Source: Convivina intestini
Lineage (GTDB): Bacteria > Bacillota > Bacilli > Lactobacillales > Lactobacillaceae
Assembly (NCBI RefSeq): GCF_003096575.1
Contig: NZ_QEKT01000006.1
Location: forward strand, 1-64,000
Direction of reading: 5' to 3'
Length of the DNA: 64,000 nucleotides
Below, piece after piece: positions 23,911 to 31,987 of this stretch (positions within the stretch are counted from its first letter, which is position 1; each line of letters opens with the position of its first letter). The notes beneath the pieces were generated by a model. The model did not search any database. It was given only the letters and a program-made list of their open reading frames with translations, and was not told the DNA's origin. Made by a program: the position numbers and the translations under genes.

Positions 23911-24352
23911 TCTCTTTTTCATCTGGAGCAACCACAAACATCAACTCTGCTGAAGTGGCTACCTTCCCATCAACCTTCGCTGTCACGAGGACGCTACCCA
24001 TGTTCTCGCGCACTTTACCAAAGGTTACGTGTAACTTCAAAACATCACCAGGTACAACCATCTTTTTAAACTTAGCATCATTGATACCAGTCATATAGGC
24101 TGTCTTCCCTTTAAACTGTGGCGAGGATAAAATCAAAATCGAAGCTGCTTGAGCCAACGATTCAATAATTAAAACGCCGGGCATGACTGGATTTCCAGGG
24201 AAATGACCTTGGAAATATTGTTCGTTAATCGTTACATTTTTGACCGCCAAAATTGACTCATCTGGCACCATTTCCTCAACATAATCCATATAAAGAATTG
24301 GGTAACGATTTGGAATTAATTCCATAATTTCCGTAGTAGTCAAAACTGGCAT
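23903..24352 (-). CDS. FabZ-family dehydratase heading the operon (FabZ1 or FabN-like)
   Basis: The 149-residue hotdog protein keeps the catalytic His in FQGHFPGNP and Glu in VLIIESLAQ. However, the conserved HRYP motif near the start is changed to NRYP (LIPNRYPILYMD). It is the first gene of the operon and a paralogue of the copy at 17165. In enterococci one FabZ paralogue (FabN) is a dehydratase/isomerase that makes unsaturated chains, and since no FabA is seen this copy is a candidate. Sequence alone does not decide this. Confidence 0.88.
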   Translation of the reverse strand: MPVLTTTEIMELIPNRYPILYMDYVEEMVPDESILAVKNVTINEQYFQGHFPGNPVMPGVLIIESLAQAASILILSSPQFKGKTAYMTGINDAKFKKMVVPGDVLKLHVTFGKVRENMGSVLVTAKVDGKVATSAELMFVVAPDEKENE

Positions 24353-24387
24353 AATAGTCCTCTCTAAATCACAAATCTTATAAATAC

Positions 24388-24400
24388 TTCGATTATCGAA
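24388..24400. promoter_or_regulatory. FabT-like operator 1
   Basis: TTCGATTATCGAA is a perfect palindrome around ATTAT-type core, close to the known FabT site TTTGATTATCAAA (two changes that keep the symmetry). It lies 36 bp before the fabZ1 start, in the likely promoter. Confidence 0.65.
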
Positions 24401-24435
24401 ATAATCTTATAACGTAACTAGCCTAACATGCTATA

Positions 24436-24450
24436 TTTTGATTGTCAAAC
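24436..24450. promoter_or_regulatory. FabT-like operator 2
   Basis: TTTTGATTGTCAAAC resembles the FabT consensus TTTGATTATCAAA with one core change. It lies about 85 bp before fabZ1 and touches the stop of the YdcF-like gene. Two sites suggest cooperative repression of the operon. Confidence 0.6.
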
Positions 24451-25286
24451 TATCGCCAAGCCTCTAATAACAGCAAAACGCCGTAGATTAATGGCAAGCT
24501 AAGTATCAAACAGAAACGGTATTGATTAAGTAAAGCAATAAATTCACGACCAACGCCCTGCCAAAAATTTCTAGTACTACTTTTACTGGTACTAATCACA
24601 AAATTAATGTTTAACTGGCGCGCTAAAAGCCAAGTTCGCAAACAGTGATAATCGCTGGTGAAAATGACCAGTCGCCCTGGCCAATCAGGTTGGTATTGAT
24701 AAATAACCCTAAGGGTATTTAATAGATTCTCCTGTGTACTATGACTAGCATCTTCAATCCACAAATTCTTAGCTGGATAGGCAAAATGCTCCTGGGCAAA
24801 ATCTCGCATAGCCAGACCCTCTGGAAGCTGTTCATCGATTCCCTGGCCCCCTGAGAAAATAACGACTGGCAATGAGGAGTTTTTTTTAGCAGCCAACATT
24901 GCTGTTGTAATCCGTCCGCCTAGCAAAGGGCCAACTTGTTTTCCATGAGCTAAATAGGCCCCCAATACTACATAATAAGTAGCCTGATTGACTTTTAACC
25001 AAGGCTCCGGCTCATTCAAAAAACGATGAAACATTAATAAGAAGATAAAAATACCAAATAAACTATTTAACAGTATGATACTGCCTAAACTAGCAACTCT
25101 CTCAAAGTAGCCAAGTGGCGCAATCACGGTACCCCAACAAGTGCCAAAGGCAATTACGATAAAAAAGATAGCTAATAATAAGCTCATCCGATTTTTTGAC
25201 TCCTGTCGACCAATTTTAAAGGCTAAAAGTATCCACAAAAAATCACAAATCAAGGCTGGTAATGATAGAAAAAACAAATAACTCAT
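24450..25286 (-). CDS. YdcF/SanA-like (DUF218) membrane protein
   Basis: The 278-residue protein has four hydrophobic helices (residues 1-90), then a DUF218 domain with VVLGAYLAHGKQVGPLLGGRI, VIFSGGQGIDEQLPEG, and FTSDYHCLRTWLLAR, and a final hydrophobic helix. Members bind nucleotide cofactors or act in envelope maintenance. In Lactobacillaceae this multi-spanning form is common and uncharacterised. It lies 16 bp after the phosphoesterase gene and shares its transcript. Confidence 0.82.
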   Translation of the reverse strand: MSYLFFLSLPALICDFLWILLAFKIGRQESKNRMSLLLAIFFIVIAFGTCWGTVIAPLGYFERVASLGSIILLNSLFGIFIFLLMFHRFLNEPEPWLKVNQATYYVVLGAYLAHGKQVGPLLGGRITTAMLAAKKNSSLPVVIFSGGQGIDEQLPEGLAMRDFAQEHFAYPAKNLWIEDASHSTQENLLNTLRVIYQYQPDWPGRLVIFTSDYHCLRTWLLARQLNINFVISTSKSSTRNFWQGVGREFIALLNQYRFCLILSLPLIYGVLLLLEAWR

Positions 25287-25302
25287 CTACACCTCATGTA
25301 AC

Positions 25303-26112
25303 TTAAACTGTCAGAAATACCATACTTTGCTGCCATTCAGTCATAAAATTATCACTCTGCCATTCGTGAATTCGACGAGTTTGGTAGCCGACCGCCGAAT
25401 TATAATAGGTATTTTTTCCATGATTAATGGGCGATAAATGCAAGTGTAAATGACCACTAATCGTAGCAACTACCGGTGATTGATCAGCTAGTTCCCCTAA
25501 TTTAGGACTTCCTAAGAAAGCATTCAAAATTTTTAAACGGGGATTGCGATAAGGCAGCTGATCAACAAAATCGACAATGGGCACAAAGTGATCGACTAAA
25601 ATTAATTTGCGCCCATCAGCCTGTTTAATTTGATTTTCAATCTGCTGTAAATTAATCAAACAGCGTTCTGGGTCACTCATCGGCTGTTGAATCCGCCGGT
25701 CATACCAAAGCTCATGTTTGAAATGTTCGATTTCTGCTTTAGGATGATTTTGATTATCAAAACCATAGTCATACCAACCATTATTACCAATTAATCGGTA
25801 GCTATCACCTATATCTAAAGATTTATTATGAAAATATAATGGATCTATATCGCTCTCTAATTCTTCATAAGTAACACCACTGGCCATGTCATGATTGCCT
25901 GCCAGAAAGCGAACTGCAAAACTCCCCTGACCAATTTCGGATAAACGGCGGCAATAGGCTAAAGATTTTGAAAAATCATTAAATAAATCACCCGCAATGA
26001 TATATAAATCAATTTGATTTTGGACTAAATACTCCGCTTGACGTGGCAACAGTTCATCCACCGACAAACGGTTCACATCAAAATGATTATCAGAAGAAAA
26101 AGCTAATTTCAC
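25303..26112 (-). CDS. Calcineurin-like metallophosphoesterase
   Basis: The 269-residue protein shows the two-metal phosphoesterase motifs: SSDNHFDVN (D-x-H), AGDLFND (GDxxD), LAGNHDMA (GNHD), VDHFVP and GHLHLHLSP (GHxH). It lacks a signal peptide and acts in the cytosol. It is similar in layout to LAB phosphohydrolases of unknown substrate, not to SbcD, which is longer. Confidence 0.85.
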   Translation of the reverse strand: MKLAFSSDNHFDVNRLSVDELLPRQAEYLVQNQIDLYIIAGDLFNDFSKSLAYCRRLSEIGQGSFAVRFLAGNHDMASGVTYEELESDIDPLYFHNKSLDIGDSYRLIGNNGWYDYGFDNQNHPKAEIEHFKHELWYDRRIQQPMSDPERCLINLQQIENQIKQADGRKLILVDHFVPIVDFVDQLPYRNPRLKILNAFLGSPKLGELADQSPVVATISGHLHLHLSPINHGKNTYYNSAVGYQTRRIHEWQSDNFMTEWQQSMVFLTV

Positions 26113-26184
26113 TCAAACATTCCTACGTTTCCATAAATTTCGACTCAGTATACCATATAATCCCATCAGTCATTGAATACAAAA

Positions 26185-26205
26185 AAGAGTGCCAAAGGCA
26201 CTCTT
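26185..26205 (-). terminator. Terminator of gap
   Basis: AAGAGTGCC (26185-26193), loop, GGCACTCTT (26197-26205) with a T run on the minus strand, 15 bp after the gap stop codon. Confidence 0.9.
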
Positions 26206-26219
26206 CAAATGTTTAATTA

Positions 26220-27233
26220 TTAACCGATGTGAGCAAAGTGCAACAATGTACGGATCATGTTTGAAGTGAAACCGTATTCGTTGTCATACCATGAAACAGT
26301 CTTAACCAATTGCTTGTCGCCTGCTTCAACGATTTGAGTTTGCGTTGCATCGAAAGTAGCACCGTGAGTGTCACCAATAATATCTGATGAAACAATCTCA
26401 TCTTCGTTGTAACCGAATGAATCAGAAGCAGCAGCCTTCATAGCAGCGTTAACTTCGTCAGCAGTTACCTTCTTGTTCAAAATTGAAGTCAATTCAGTAA
26501 CTGAACCATCAATAACGGCAACACGTTGTGCATGTCCGTCAACCTTACCCTTCAAATCAGGAACAACAAGACCGATAGCCTTAGCCGCACCAGTTGAGTG
26601 AGGGATAGTGTTTACTGAAGCAGTACGGTTTGAACGGAACTTCTTACCCTTAGGTCCATCCAAAATCATTTGTGTTGAAGTGAAGGCGTGGATGGTAGTC
26701 ATCGTAGCAACTTCAACACCAAATTGGTCTTGCAATACACGAGCCATTGGTGCCAATGACTGTGTAGTACATGAACCAGCAGAAACAATCTTGTCGTCAG
26801 CCTTCAAGATATCTTGGTTTACACCATAAACAACAGTTGGTACATCACCAGCTGGGGCAGAAATCAAAACCTTCTTAGCACCGGCATCCAAGTGAGCTTG
26901 TGACTTTTCGGCTGAAGTATAGAAACCAGTAGCTTCCAATACGTATTCAACGCCATCGTTTTTAACCCATGGAATATTGCGAGCATCACGTTCAGCGTAA
27001 ACAGTATAGTGCTTACCATCAACGATGATACCAGTTTCGTCAGCTGAAACTTCAGCATCCAAAGTACCGTGAGTTGAATCATACTTTAGCAAGTATGCCA
27101 ACATTGATGGGCTAGTCAAGTCGTTGATTGCTGCAACTTCAACATCAGCGGCTGAAGCACCCAACTCCAAAATACGGCGGAATGCCAAACGACCAATACG
27201 ACCGAATCCGTTAATACCAATCTTTACAGTCAT
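26220..27233 (-). CDS. gap: Glyceraldehyde-3-phosphate dehydrogenase
   Basis: The 337-residue enzyme oxidises glyceraldehyde-3-phosphate with NAD+ in glycolysis. It has [17 protein letters not shown], the nucleophile cysteine in [12 protein letters not shown], His in [10 protein letters not shown], and [12 protein letters not shown] near the end. The usual SCTTNCLAP is SCTTQSLAP here. The ATG at 27233 was chosen; the frame extends to 27251 without a ribosome site. Codon choice is that of a highly expressed gene. It is monocistronic, not in a cggR-gap-pgk operon. Confidence 0.96.
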   Translation of the reverse strand: MTVKIGINGFGRIGRLAFRRILELGASAADVEVAAINDLTSPSMLAYLLKYDSTHGTLDAEVSADETGIIVDGKHYTVYAERDARNIPWVKNDGVEYVLEATGFYTSAEKSQAHLDAGAKKVLISAPAGDVPTVVYGVNQDILKADDKIVSAGSCTTQSLAPMARVLQDQFGVEVATMTTIHAFTSTQMILDGPKGKKFRSNRTASVNTIPHSTGAAKAIGLVVPDLKGKVDGHAQRVAVIDGSVTELTSILNKKVTADEVNAAMKAAASDSFGYNEDEIVSSDIIGDTHGATFDATQTQIVEAGDKQLVKTVSWYDNEYGFTSNMIRTLLHFAHIG

Positions 27234-27280
27234 GTGTGTAGAGACCTCCAATTCATTTTTTGACTTTTGTCAACGCATTT

Positions 27281-27316
27281 ATTATAACACAAAGCACTCT
27301 TTTGGGCGAAGTGCTA
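27281..27316 (-). promoter_or_regulatory. gap promoter with an upstream inverted repeat
   Basis: TATAAT lies on the minus strand at 27286-27281, 48 bp before the gap ATG. Just upstream AGCACT (27293-27298) and AGTGCT (27310-27315) form an inverted repeat over the -35 zone, possibly an operator. Confidence 0.5.
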
Positions 27317-27480
27317 AGCCGACTTAGTGAAATTGTTTCAAAAGTAATCCAGGTGTATTCCAGTAGAAAAACAATAAAGATTTAGGCACATTTTCATCTC
27401 AAAATTAGAATAATTTAATGCTAAAATAGAAATTAATATTTTAGATAATTGTGGAGAAAAAAAGAGAGGTTTAATCAACT

Positions 27481-27981
27481 ATGGCTAATAACCATACTCG
27501 TAGAATTGCTGTTTTAAGTGTCATCATCGCTGCTAATGTCGCCCTATCCTATATTGTTAAAATCCCTATCCCCGCTACTTCTGGTTTTGTAAATCTAGTC
27601 GAAGCCGGCATTTTTCTAGTAGCACTACTAGGTGGGGCTCGCAGTGGTTTAATTGTCGGTGGCATGAGTGGCTTTTTACTAGATATTCTAGCGGGTTATC
27701 CGCAATGGATGTTCTTTTCGCTAATTATTCATGGTTTGGAAGGCTGGTTAGTCGGCTATCTTGGTTACAATAAAAAATGGCCTCAGCAAACTTTAGCTAT
27801 CATCCTTGGTGCAGTAGTCATGCTGATTGGCTATGTTATTGCCGGTGCCATCTTGGTTAATTGGCCCGCCGGTTGGGCTTCTATTCCTGGTAATATTGCC
27901 CAAAATATTATGGGCTTAATTGTCGCCTTAATTCTAATGCCCGCCCTAAAGCGCGTACCAGCAATCACTTCCTACCTATAA
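27481..27981 (+). CDS. ECF transporter substrate-binding (S) component
   Basis: The 166-residue protein has six hydrophobic segments and the S-component pattern: a basic N-terminus (RRIAVLSVIIAANVAL), a PIPATSGFVNLVEAG loop, GGARSGLIVGGMSGFLLDILAG, and a last helix with LMPALKRVP. It would work with the shared EcfA/A'/T module encoded elsewhere. The substrate (a vitamin or precursor) cannot be told, and no riboswitch is evident in the 150 bp upstream. GAGAGG precedes the ATG. Confidence 0.82.
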   Translation: MANNHTRRIAVLSVIIAANVALSYIVKIPIPATSGFVNLVEAGIFLVALLGGARSGLIVGGMSGFLLDILAGYPQWMFFSLIIHGLEGWLVGYLGYNKKWPQQTLAIILGAVVMLIGYVIAGAILVNWPAGWASIPGNIAQNIMGLIVALILMPALKRVPAITSYL

Positions 27982-27983
27982 CG

Positions 27984-28009
27984 AAAAGCAGAGAAAACTC
28001 TGTTTTTTT
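27984..28009 (+). terminator. Terminator of the ECF S-component gene
   Basis: CAGAG (27989-27993), loop AAAA, CTCTG (27998-28002) with flanking A and T runs, directly after the stop codon. Confidence 0.8.
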
Positions 28010-28112
28010 ATTGTAAATATTTTCATTTGGTATAGCTTATATTTTCATTTAATCTAGTTTGCCCTGTAAGGGAGTATAATAGTAGGTGGTATACCTGTAA
28101 GGAGGATTGAAA

Positions 28113-29450
28113 ATGACTGAAAACTATGATTATGATGTGCTTTATCTCGGAAGTGGTCACGCGGCCTTTGATGGGGCCGGCATTTTAACTGCAGCAGGTA
28201 AGCGAGTAGCCTTTGTTGAAGAGGATAAAATTGGTGGCACCTGCCCCAACTGGGGATGTAATGCTAAAATCCTACTAGAATATCCGGTGGCCTTAGCACG
28301 CCAAATTAAAGATTCCAATGGCATTCTAGATGGGAACGGTAAAATCGATTGGGTAAAAAACCAGGCTCATAAACGTCAAGTATTGGACGATTTACCTGAT
28401 ATTTTACAAAATATTTTTGAAGGATTAGGCGTAACCTACCTATTTGGACAGGGTAAGTTTGTTGATGCCCACACGATTCAAATCAATAACCAGCAAGTAA
28501 CGGCTGATAAAATTGTCATTGCCACTGGTGAACATTCACACCGCTTGGACATTGAGGGGCGTGAGCTATTACATGATTCCAAAGACTTTTTGGCCATGGC
28601 CCAGATGCCGGAAGAAATGGTCATTATTGGTGGTGGATACATCGCCATGGAAAGTGCCAGTATGGCCGTAGCCGCTGGTGCTAAAGTTACCGTTATTTTG
28701 CATAACGATCGGCCATTGAGCGCCTTTTACGCAAAATTTGTTAAAAAATTAATGGCCGACTTAGAAGCTCAAGGGGTCAATTTCATCGTTAACGCCAATA
28801 CCCAGTCCGTTCAAGAAACTGCAAATGGTTTGTTGGTCAAAACCGATATCGGTGAATTAAAAACTGAATGGGTTTTGGATGCTACCGGCCGAGTGCCCAA
28901 TACGCAAAATATTGGCCTCGATGAAATTGGTGTGGCCTACAGTAAGCACGGTATTATTGTAAATGATCATCTCCAAACATCGGTTGATAACGTTTATGCT
29001 GCTGGGGATGTTGTGGATAAGGTCGTACCAAAGTTAACCCCAACAGCAACCTTTGAATCACAGTATCTAAGTCAACTATTCATTGGTCAAACCCAAGAAG
29101 CAATTGATTACCCCGCCATTGCAACCAATCTCTTTACCAGTCCACGAATTGCTCAAGCTGGCATTAGTGTGGAAAAGGCGCAAGCAGAACCAGACAAATA
29201 CACAGTCGTCGAAAAAGATGTAATGGGTGATTGGTACCGACATGTCGATTATGAAAAGGCCGGTGAAATTGCCTTGGTCTATGATCAAGATCATCGTTTA
29301 GTAGGAGCCACCGAAATTTCTGAACGCGCTGAAGATATTATTAACAGCTTACTTCCAGCAATTGAATTCGGCTACACACCAGAACAACTGGCTCGTTTGG
29401 TTACCATTTTCCCCACCATTGGTTATTCTGCCTTTGGGGAATTGGGTTAA
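28113..29450 (+). CDS. FAD-dependent pyridine nucleotide-disulfide oxidoreductase
   Basis: The 445-residue flavoprotein has an N-terminal FAD loop (YLGSGHAAFDGA), the redox pair in GGTCPNWGCNAKI (C-x4-C), an NAD(P) loop (VIIGGGYIAMESAS), and NVYAAGDVVDK. The C-terminal dimer domain ends with TIFPTIGYSAFGEL in place of the HxH-PT-E ending of glutathione reductase. It belongs with the glutathione reductase or mercuric reductase-like group of LAB with unknown substrate. The ATG at 28113 sits 7 nt after a perfect AAGGAGG. Confidence 0.85.
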   Translation: MTENYDYDVLYLGSGHAAFDGAGILTAAGKRVAFVEEDKIGGTCPNWGCNAKILLEYPVALARQIKDSNGILDGNGKIDWVKNQAHKRQVLDDLPDILQNIFEGLGVTYLFGQGKFVDAHTIQINNQQVTADKIVIATGEHSHRLDIEGRELLHDSKDFLAMAQMPEEMVIIGGGYIAMESASMAVAAGAKVTVILHNDRPLSAFYAKFVKKLMADLEAQGVNFIVNANTQSVQETANGLLVKTDIGELKTEWVLDATGRVPNTQNIGLDEIGVAYSKHGIIVNDHLQTSVDNVYAAGDVVDKVVPKLTPTATFESQYLSQLFIGQTQEAIDYPAIATNLFTSPRIAQAGISVEKAQAEPDKYTVVEKDVMGDWYRHVDYEKAGEIALVYDQDHRLVGATEISERAEDIINSLLPAIEFGYTPEQLARLVTIFPTIGYSAFGELG

Positions 29451-29470
29451 TTATTAGTCTTGATACCATC

Positions 29471-29505
29471 AAAAAAACACTTTGCTCACGCAAAGTGTTT
29501 TTTAA
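29471..29505. terminator. Bidirectional terminator between the oxidoreductase gene and metG
   Basis: ACACTTTGC, loop TCAC, GCAAAGTGT with long A and T flanks forms a strong hairpin for both convergent genes. Confidence 0.9.
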
Positions 29506-29509
29506 TTAG

Positions 29510-31549
29510 TTATTCAATTCCTGAACCCGGTTCAATCGAGTCGGGCAAAATCGTAACCGTGACAATATCATGCTTTTCAGCAGATAAAATCATCCCCTGA
29601 CTTAATTCACCAGCCATCTTCCGTGGTTTCATGTTGGCCACAATCACCACCATTTTACCTAGCAAAACTTCTGGTTCTGGATACCACTGACGAATACCAG
29701 AAAGAATTTGACGATCATTACCGGAACCGTCATCCAAAGTAAATTTAATTAGCTTCTTAGATTTAGGCAACAATTCAGCCCCTGTGATTTTTGCCGCAAC
29801 TAACTGAATTTTATCAAAGTCATCATATTCAATTGGCGCCTTAACATCAACTGCTAATTCTTGAGCTTCTTGCTTCTTGGCCGCTTCTTTGACAGCCCGT
29901 CCTTTTCCCTTAGTATCCTTAGAAACCAAGCCCGAAATAAACTTAACTTCGGCTTCCATATCCAAACGAGGGAAAATTGGCTCACCCTTAGCGACAACCT
30001 TACCACCAGCAGGAAGTTGGTCAAAGGCCAAGCCTTCTAATTTTATGCCTTCTTCAGGATAATCCAAACCTAATTGAGCAAAAATTTGTTTAGGTGCCTG
30101 GGTCATAACGGGTTGAATCAATACGGCAATAACCCGCAAGGCACCCGCCAAATGCGCCATAACATCAGTTAACTCAGTAATCTTAGTATTGGTATTATCA
30201 TGTTGAGCTTCCTTGGCCAAAACCCAAGGCTGAGTTTCATCAATGTACTTGTTAGCCCGACGAACAATCGCCCAAACATCCTCAATGGCATCAGCAGTCC
30301 GAATATCTTTAAAGTGCTTTTGGTAATCAGCAATGCTTTGGGTAATGGTGGTAACTAGCTCTTGATCAAAGGGGGTTTTACCCGTATCTAAGGCTGGCAC
30401 AACGCCATCAACGTACTTGTTAATCATCGCCACAGTCCGGTTTAACAAGTTACCCAAGTCATTGGCTAAATCATAGTTAATTCGGGAAACAAAGTCTTCT
30501 GGTGTAAAGACACCGTCATTACCAAATGGCATCGAGCGAAGCAAGTAGTAACGAACGGCATCCAAACCGTAACGTTCTTCTAAGACTTCTGGGTAAATGA
30601 CATTTCCCTTAGACTTAGACATCTTGCCGTCCTTCATGACTAACCAACCATGACCAATAATCTCTTCAGGCAATTCCAAACCTAAAGCATGGAGCATAAT
30701 TGGCCAATAAATCGTGTGGAAGCGGACAATTTCTTTTCCAACTAATTGAACATTAGCTGGCCAGAACTTTTGGAAAAGTTCATCTTGATCACTGCCATAG
30801 CCAAGAGCCGTAATATAGTTGGCTAGCGCATCGATCCAGACATAAATGACGTGCTTTTCATCACCAGGAACAGGCACTCCCCAGTTAAAGGAAGTCCGAG
30901 TAACCGCTAAGTCTTCTAAACCAGGTTCGATGAAATTGTGAATCATTTCATTCATCCGTGATTCTGGTTGAATAAAATCTGGATGACTATGGTAATAATC
31001 AACCAACCAGTCAGCATATTTACTCATCTTGAAGAAGTAAGTTTCTTCTTGAACTCGCTCCACTTCATGGCCTGAAGGGGCAATTCCACCGGTTACCTGT
31101 CCCTCGCTATTGCGGAACACTTCGGCTAACTGTGACTCAGTAAAGTATTCTTCATCAGAAACTGAGTACCAGCCTTCATATTTACCCTTGTAAATATCAC
31201 CTTTTTCTAACAAGGTCTCAAAGATTTTTTGAACTGCTTTTTCATGATCTGCTTCAGTTGTTCGGATAAAACGATCATAAGAAATATCCATCAATTGCCA
31301 CAAATCTTTAATTTGCTTGGCCATACCGTCTAAATAAGCCATCTCAGTGGTACCGGCCGCTTCGGCCTTTTGTTGGATTTTCAAACCGTGCTCGTCGGTT
31401 CCGGTGAGGAAGAAAACATCATCCCCTAATAAACGATGATAACGGGCAGCCGCATCGGCCAACACCGTCGTATAAGTATTACCCAATTGTAATTTACCGG
31501 ATGGGTAATAAATTGGGGTGGTGATATAAAAAGTATTTTTCGCTGACAT
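29510..31549 (-). CDS. metG: Methionyl-tRNA synthetase
   Basis: The 679-residue enzyme charges tRNA-Met. It shows TPIYYPSGKLQLGN (the HIGH-type motif), the KMSKS loop (DGKMSKSKGN, about residue 300), and a C-terminal tRNA-binding domain (about 575-679) with KIQLVAAKITGAELLP. I chose the ATG at 31549 after GAAAGAGAG; the frame is open upstream without a protein-like sequence. TATAAT (31598-31593, minus strand) lies 44 bp upstream. No T-box precedes it. Confidence 0.96.
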   Translation of the reverse strand: MSAKNTFYITTPIYYPSGKLQLGNTYTTVLADAAARYHRLLGDDVFFLTGTDEHGLKIQQKAEAAGTTEMAYLDGMAKQIKDLWQLMDISYDRFIRTTEADHEKAVQKIFETLLEKGDIYKGKYEGWYSVSDEEYFTESQLAEVFRNSEGQVTGGIAPSGHEVERVQEETYFFKMSKYADWLVDYYHSHPDFIQPESRMNEMIHNFIEPGLEDLAVTRTSFNWGVPVPGDEKHVIYVWIDALANYITALGYGSDQDELFQKFWPANVQLVGKEIVRFHTIYWPIMLHALGLELPEEIIGHGWLVMKDGKMSKSKGNVIYPEVLEERYGLDAVRYYLLRSMPFGNDGVFTPEDFVSRINYDLANDLGNLLNRTVAMINKYVDGVVPALDTGKTPFDQELVTTITQSIADYQKHFKDIRTADAIEDVWAIVRRANKYIDETQPWVLAKEAQHDNTNTKITELTDVMAHLAGALRVIAVLIQPVMTQAPKQIFAQLGLDYPEEGIKLEGLAFDQLPAGGKVVAKGEPIFPRLDMEAEVKFISGLVSKDTKGKGRAVKEAAKKQEAQELAVDVKAPIEYDDFDKIQLVAAKITGAELLPKSKKLIKFTLDDGSGNDRQILSGIRQWYPEPEVLLGKMVVIVANMKPRKMAGELSQGMILSAEKHDIVTVTILPDSIEPGSGIE

Positions 31550-31776
31550 ATGAGTCTCTCTTTCTAGCCCTAATGGCGGGCCAATTAGCTTTATTATATC
31601 AAATTTTAATAGACCAGGAAGTCTGATAAGCCATCCTAAGGATAGTAATGACAAAGCTAATTAGTAACTAGGCCAATCTTATAAATAATATAAAACAAAC
31701 AGACAAAGTCCTCGAAAATAATCGATACAATAGAAAAACAGAGTTAAACCAATTACAAGTATAACAATAGTTACAG
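31550..31776. other. Intergenic region between metG and the cystine-type ABC operon
   Basis: It holds the metG promoter near 31593-31600 and otherwise AT-rich sequence with no gene. The plus-strand promoter of the ABC operon starts at 31777. Confidence 0.6.
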
Positions 31777-31805
31777 TTGACAAAGGATGATAAGACCGCT
31801 AAACT
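31777..31805 (+). promoter_or_regulatory. Promoter of the leader peptide and ABC operon
   Basis: TTGACA (31777-31782) and TAAACT (31800-31805) are separated by 17 bp. The start point would be near 31812, just before the leader peptide ribosome site. Confidence 0.75.
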
Positions 31806-31827
31806 GATGGATATGTTGGAGGATATT

Positions 31828-31881
31828 ATGTCATTATTGAACACGACTAACTCAGTTTGTTTAACGCCGGGCGCTTGTTAG
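31828..31881 (+). CDS. 17-residue leader peptide with two cysteine codons
   Basis: A good ribosome site (GGAGG, 31818-31822) precedes ATG 31828. The frame reads MSLLNTTNSVCLTPGAC and TAG (31879-31881). Cysteine is codon 11 and the last codon 17. The peptide ends within RNA that can form either a hairpin of its own or an antiterminator with the downstream terminator. It precedes a cystine-type ABC transporter, so it looks like a cysteine-sensing leader. This is inferred from layout and codons. Confidence 0.65.
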   Translation: MSLLNTTNSVCLTPGAC

Positions 31882-31967
31882 CACCGGTATTTTGACGTAT
31901 ATTTTCTACACTTCAAAATCATCGTAACTAGCAAACCGCCCTAGCCTTTATCTGGGGCGGTTTTTTT
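31865..31967 (+). promoter_or_regulatory. Putative transcription attenuator of the cystine-type ABC operon
   Basis: The terminator is AAACCGCCC (31933-31941) with GGGCGGTTT (31955-31963) and a T run. The competing antiterminator pairs GGGCG and TTGTTAG (31869-31873, 31875-31881) with CGCCC and CTAGCAA (31937-31941, 31928-31934), 12 pairs with one small internal loop. A third hairpin (CCGG 31867-31870 with CCGG 31884-31887, and GCT with AGC inside) sequesters the antiterminator's 5' strand. The three states are mutually exclusive, as in leader-peptide attenuators. Confidence 0.65.
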
Positions 31968-31987
31968 ATGTACAGGGGGATTCGGAT

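Noticed and set aside
31550-31776. T-box or SAM riboswitch for metG or the ABC operon
   Set aside because: No TGGTACCGCG motif, no specifier loop and no SAM-box motifs are present.
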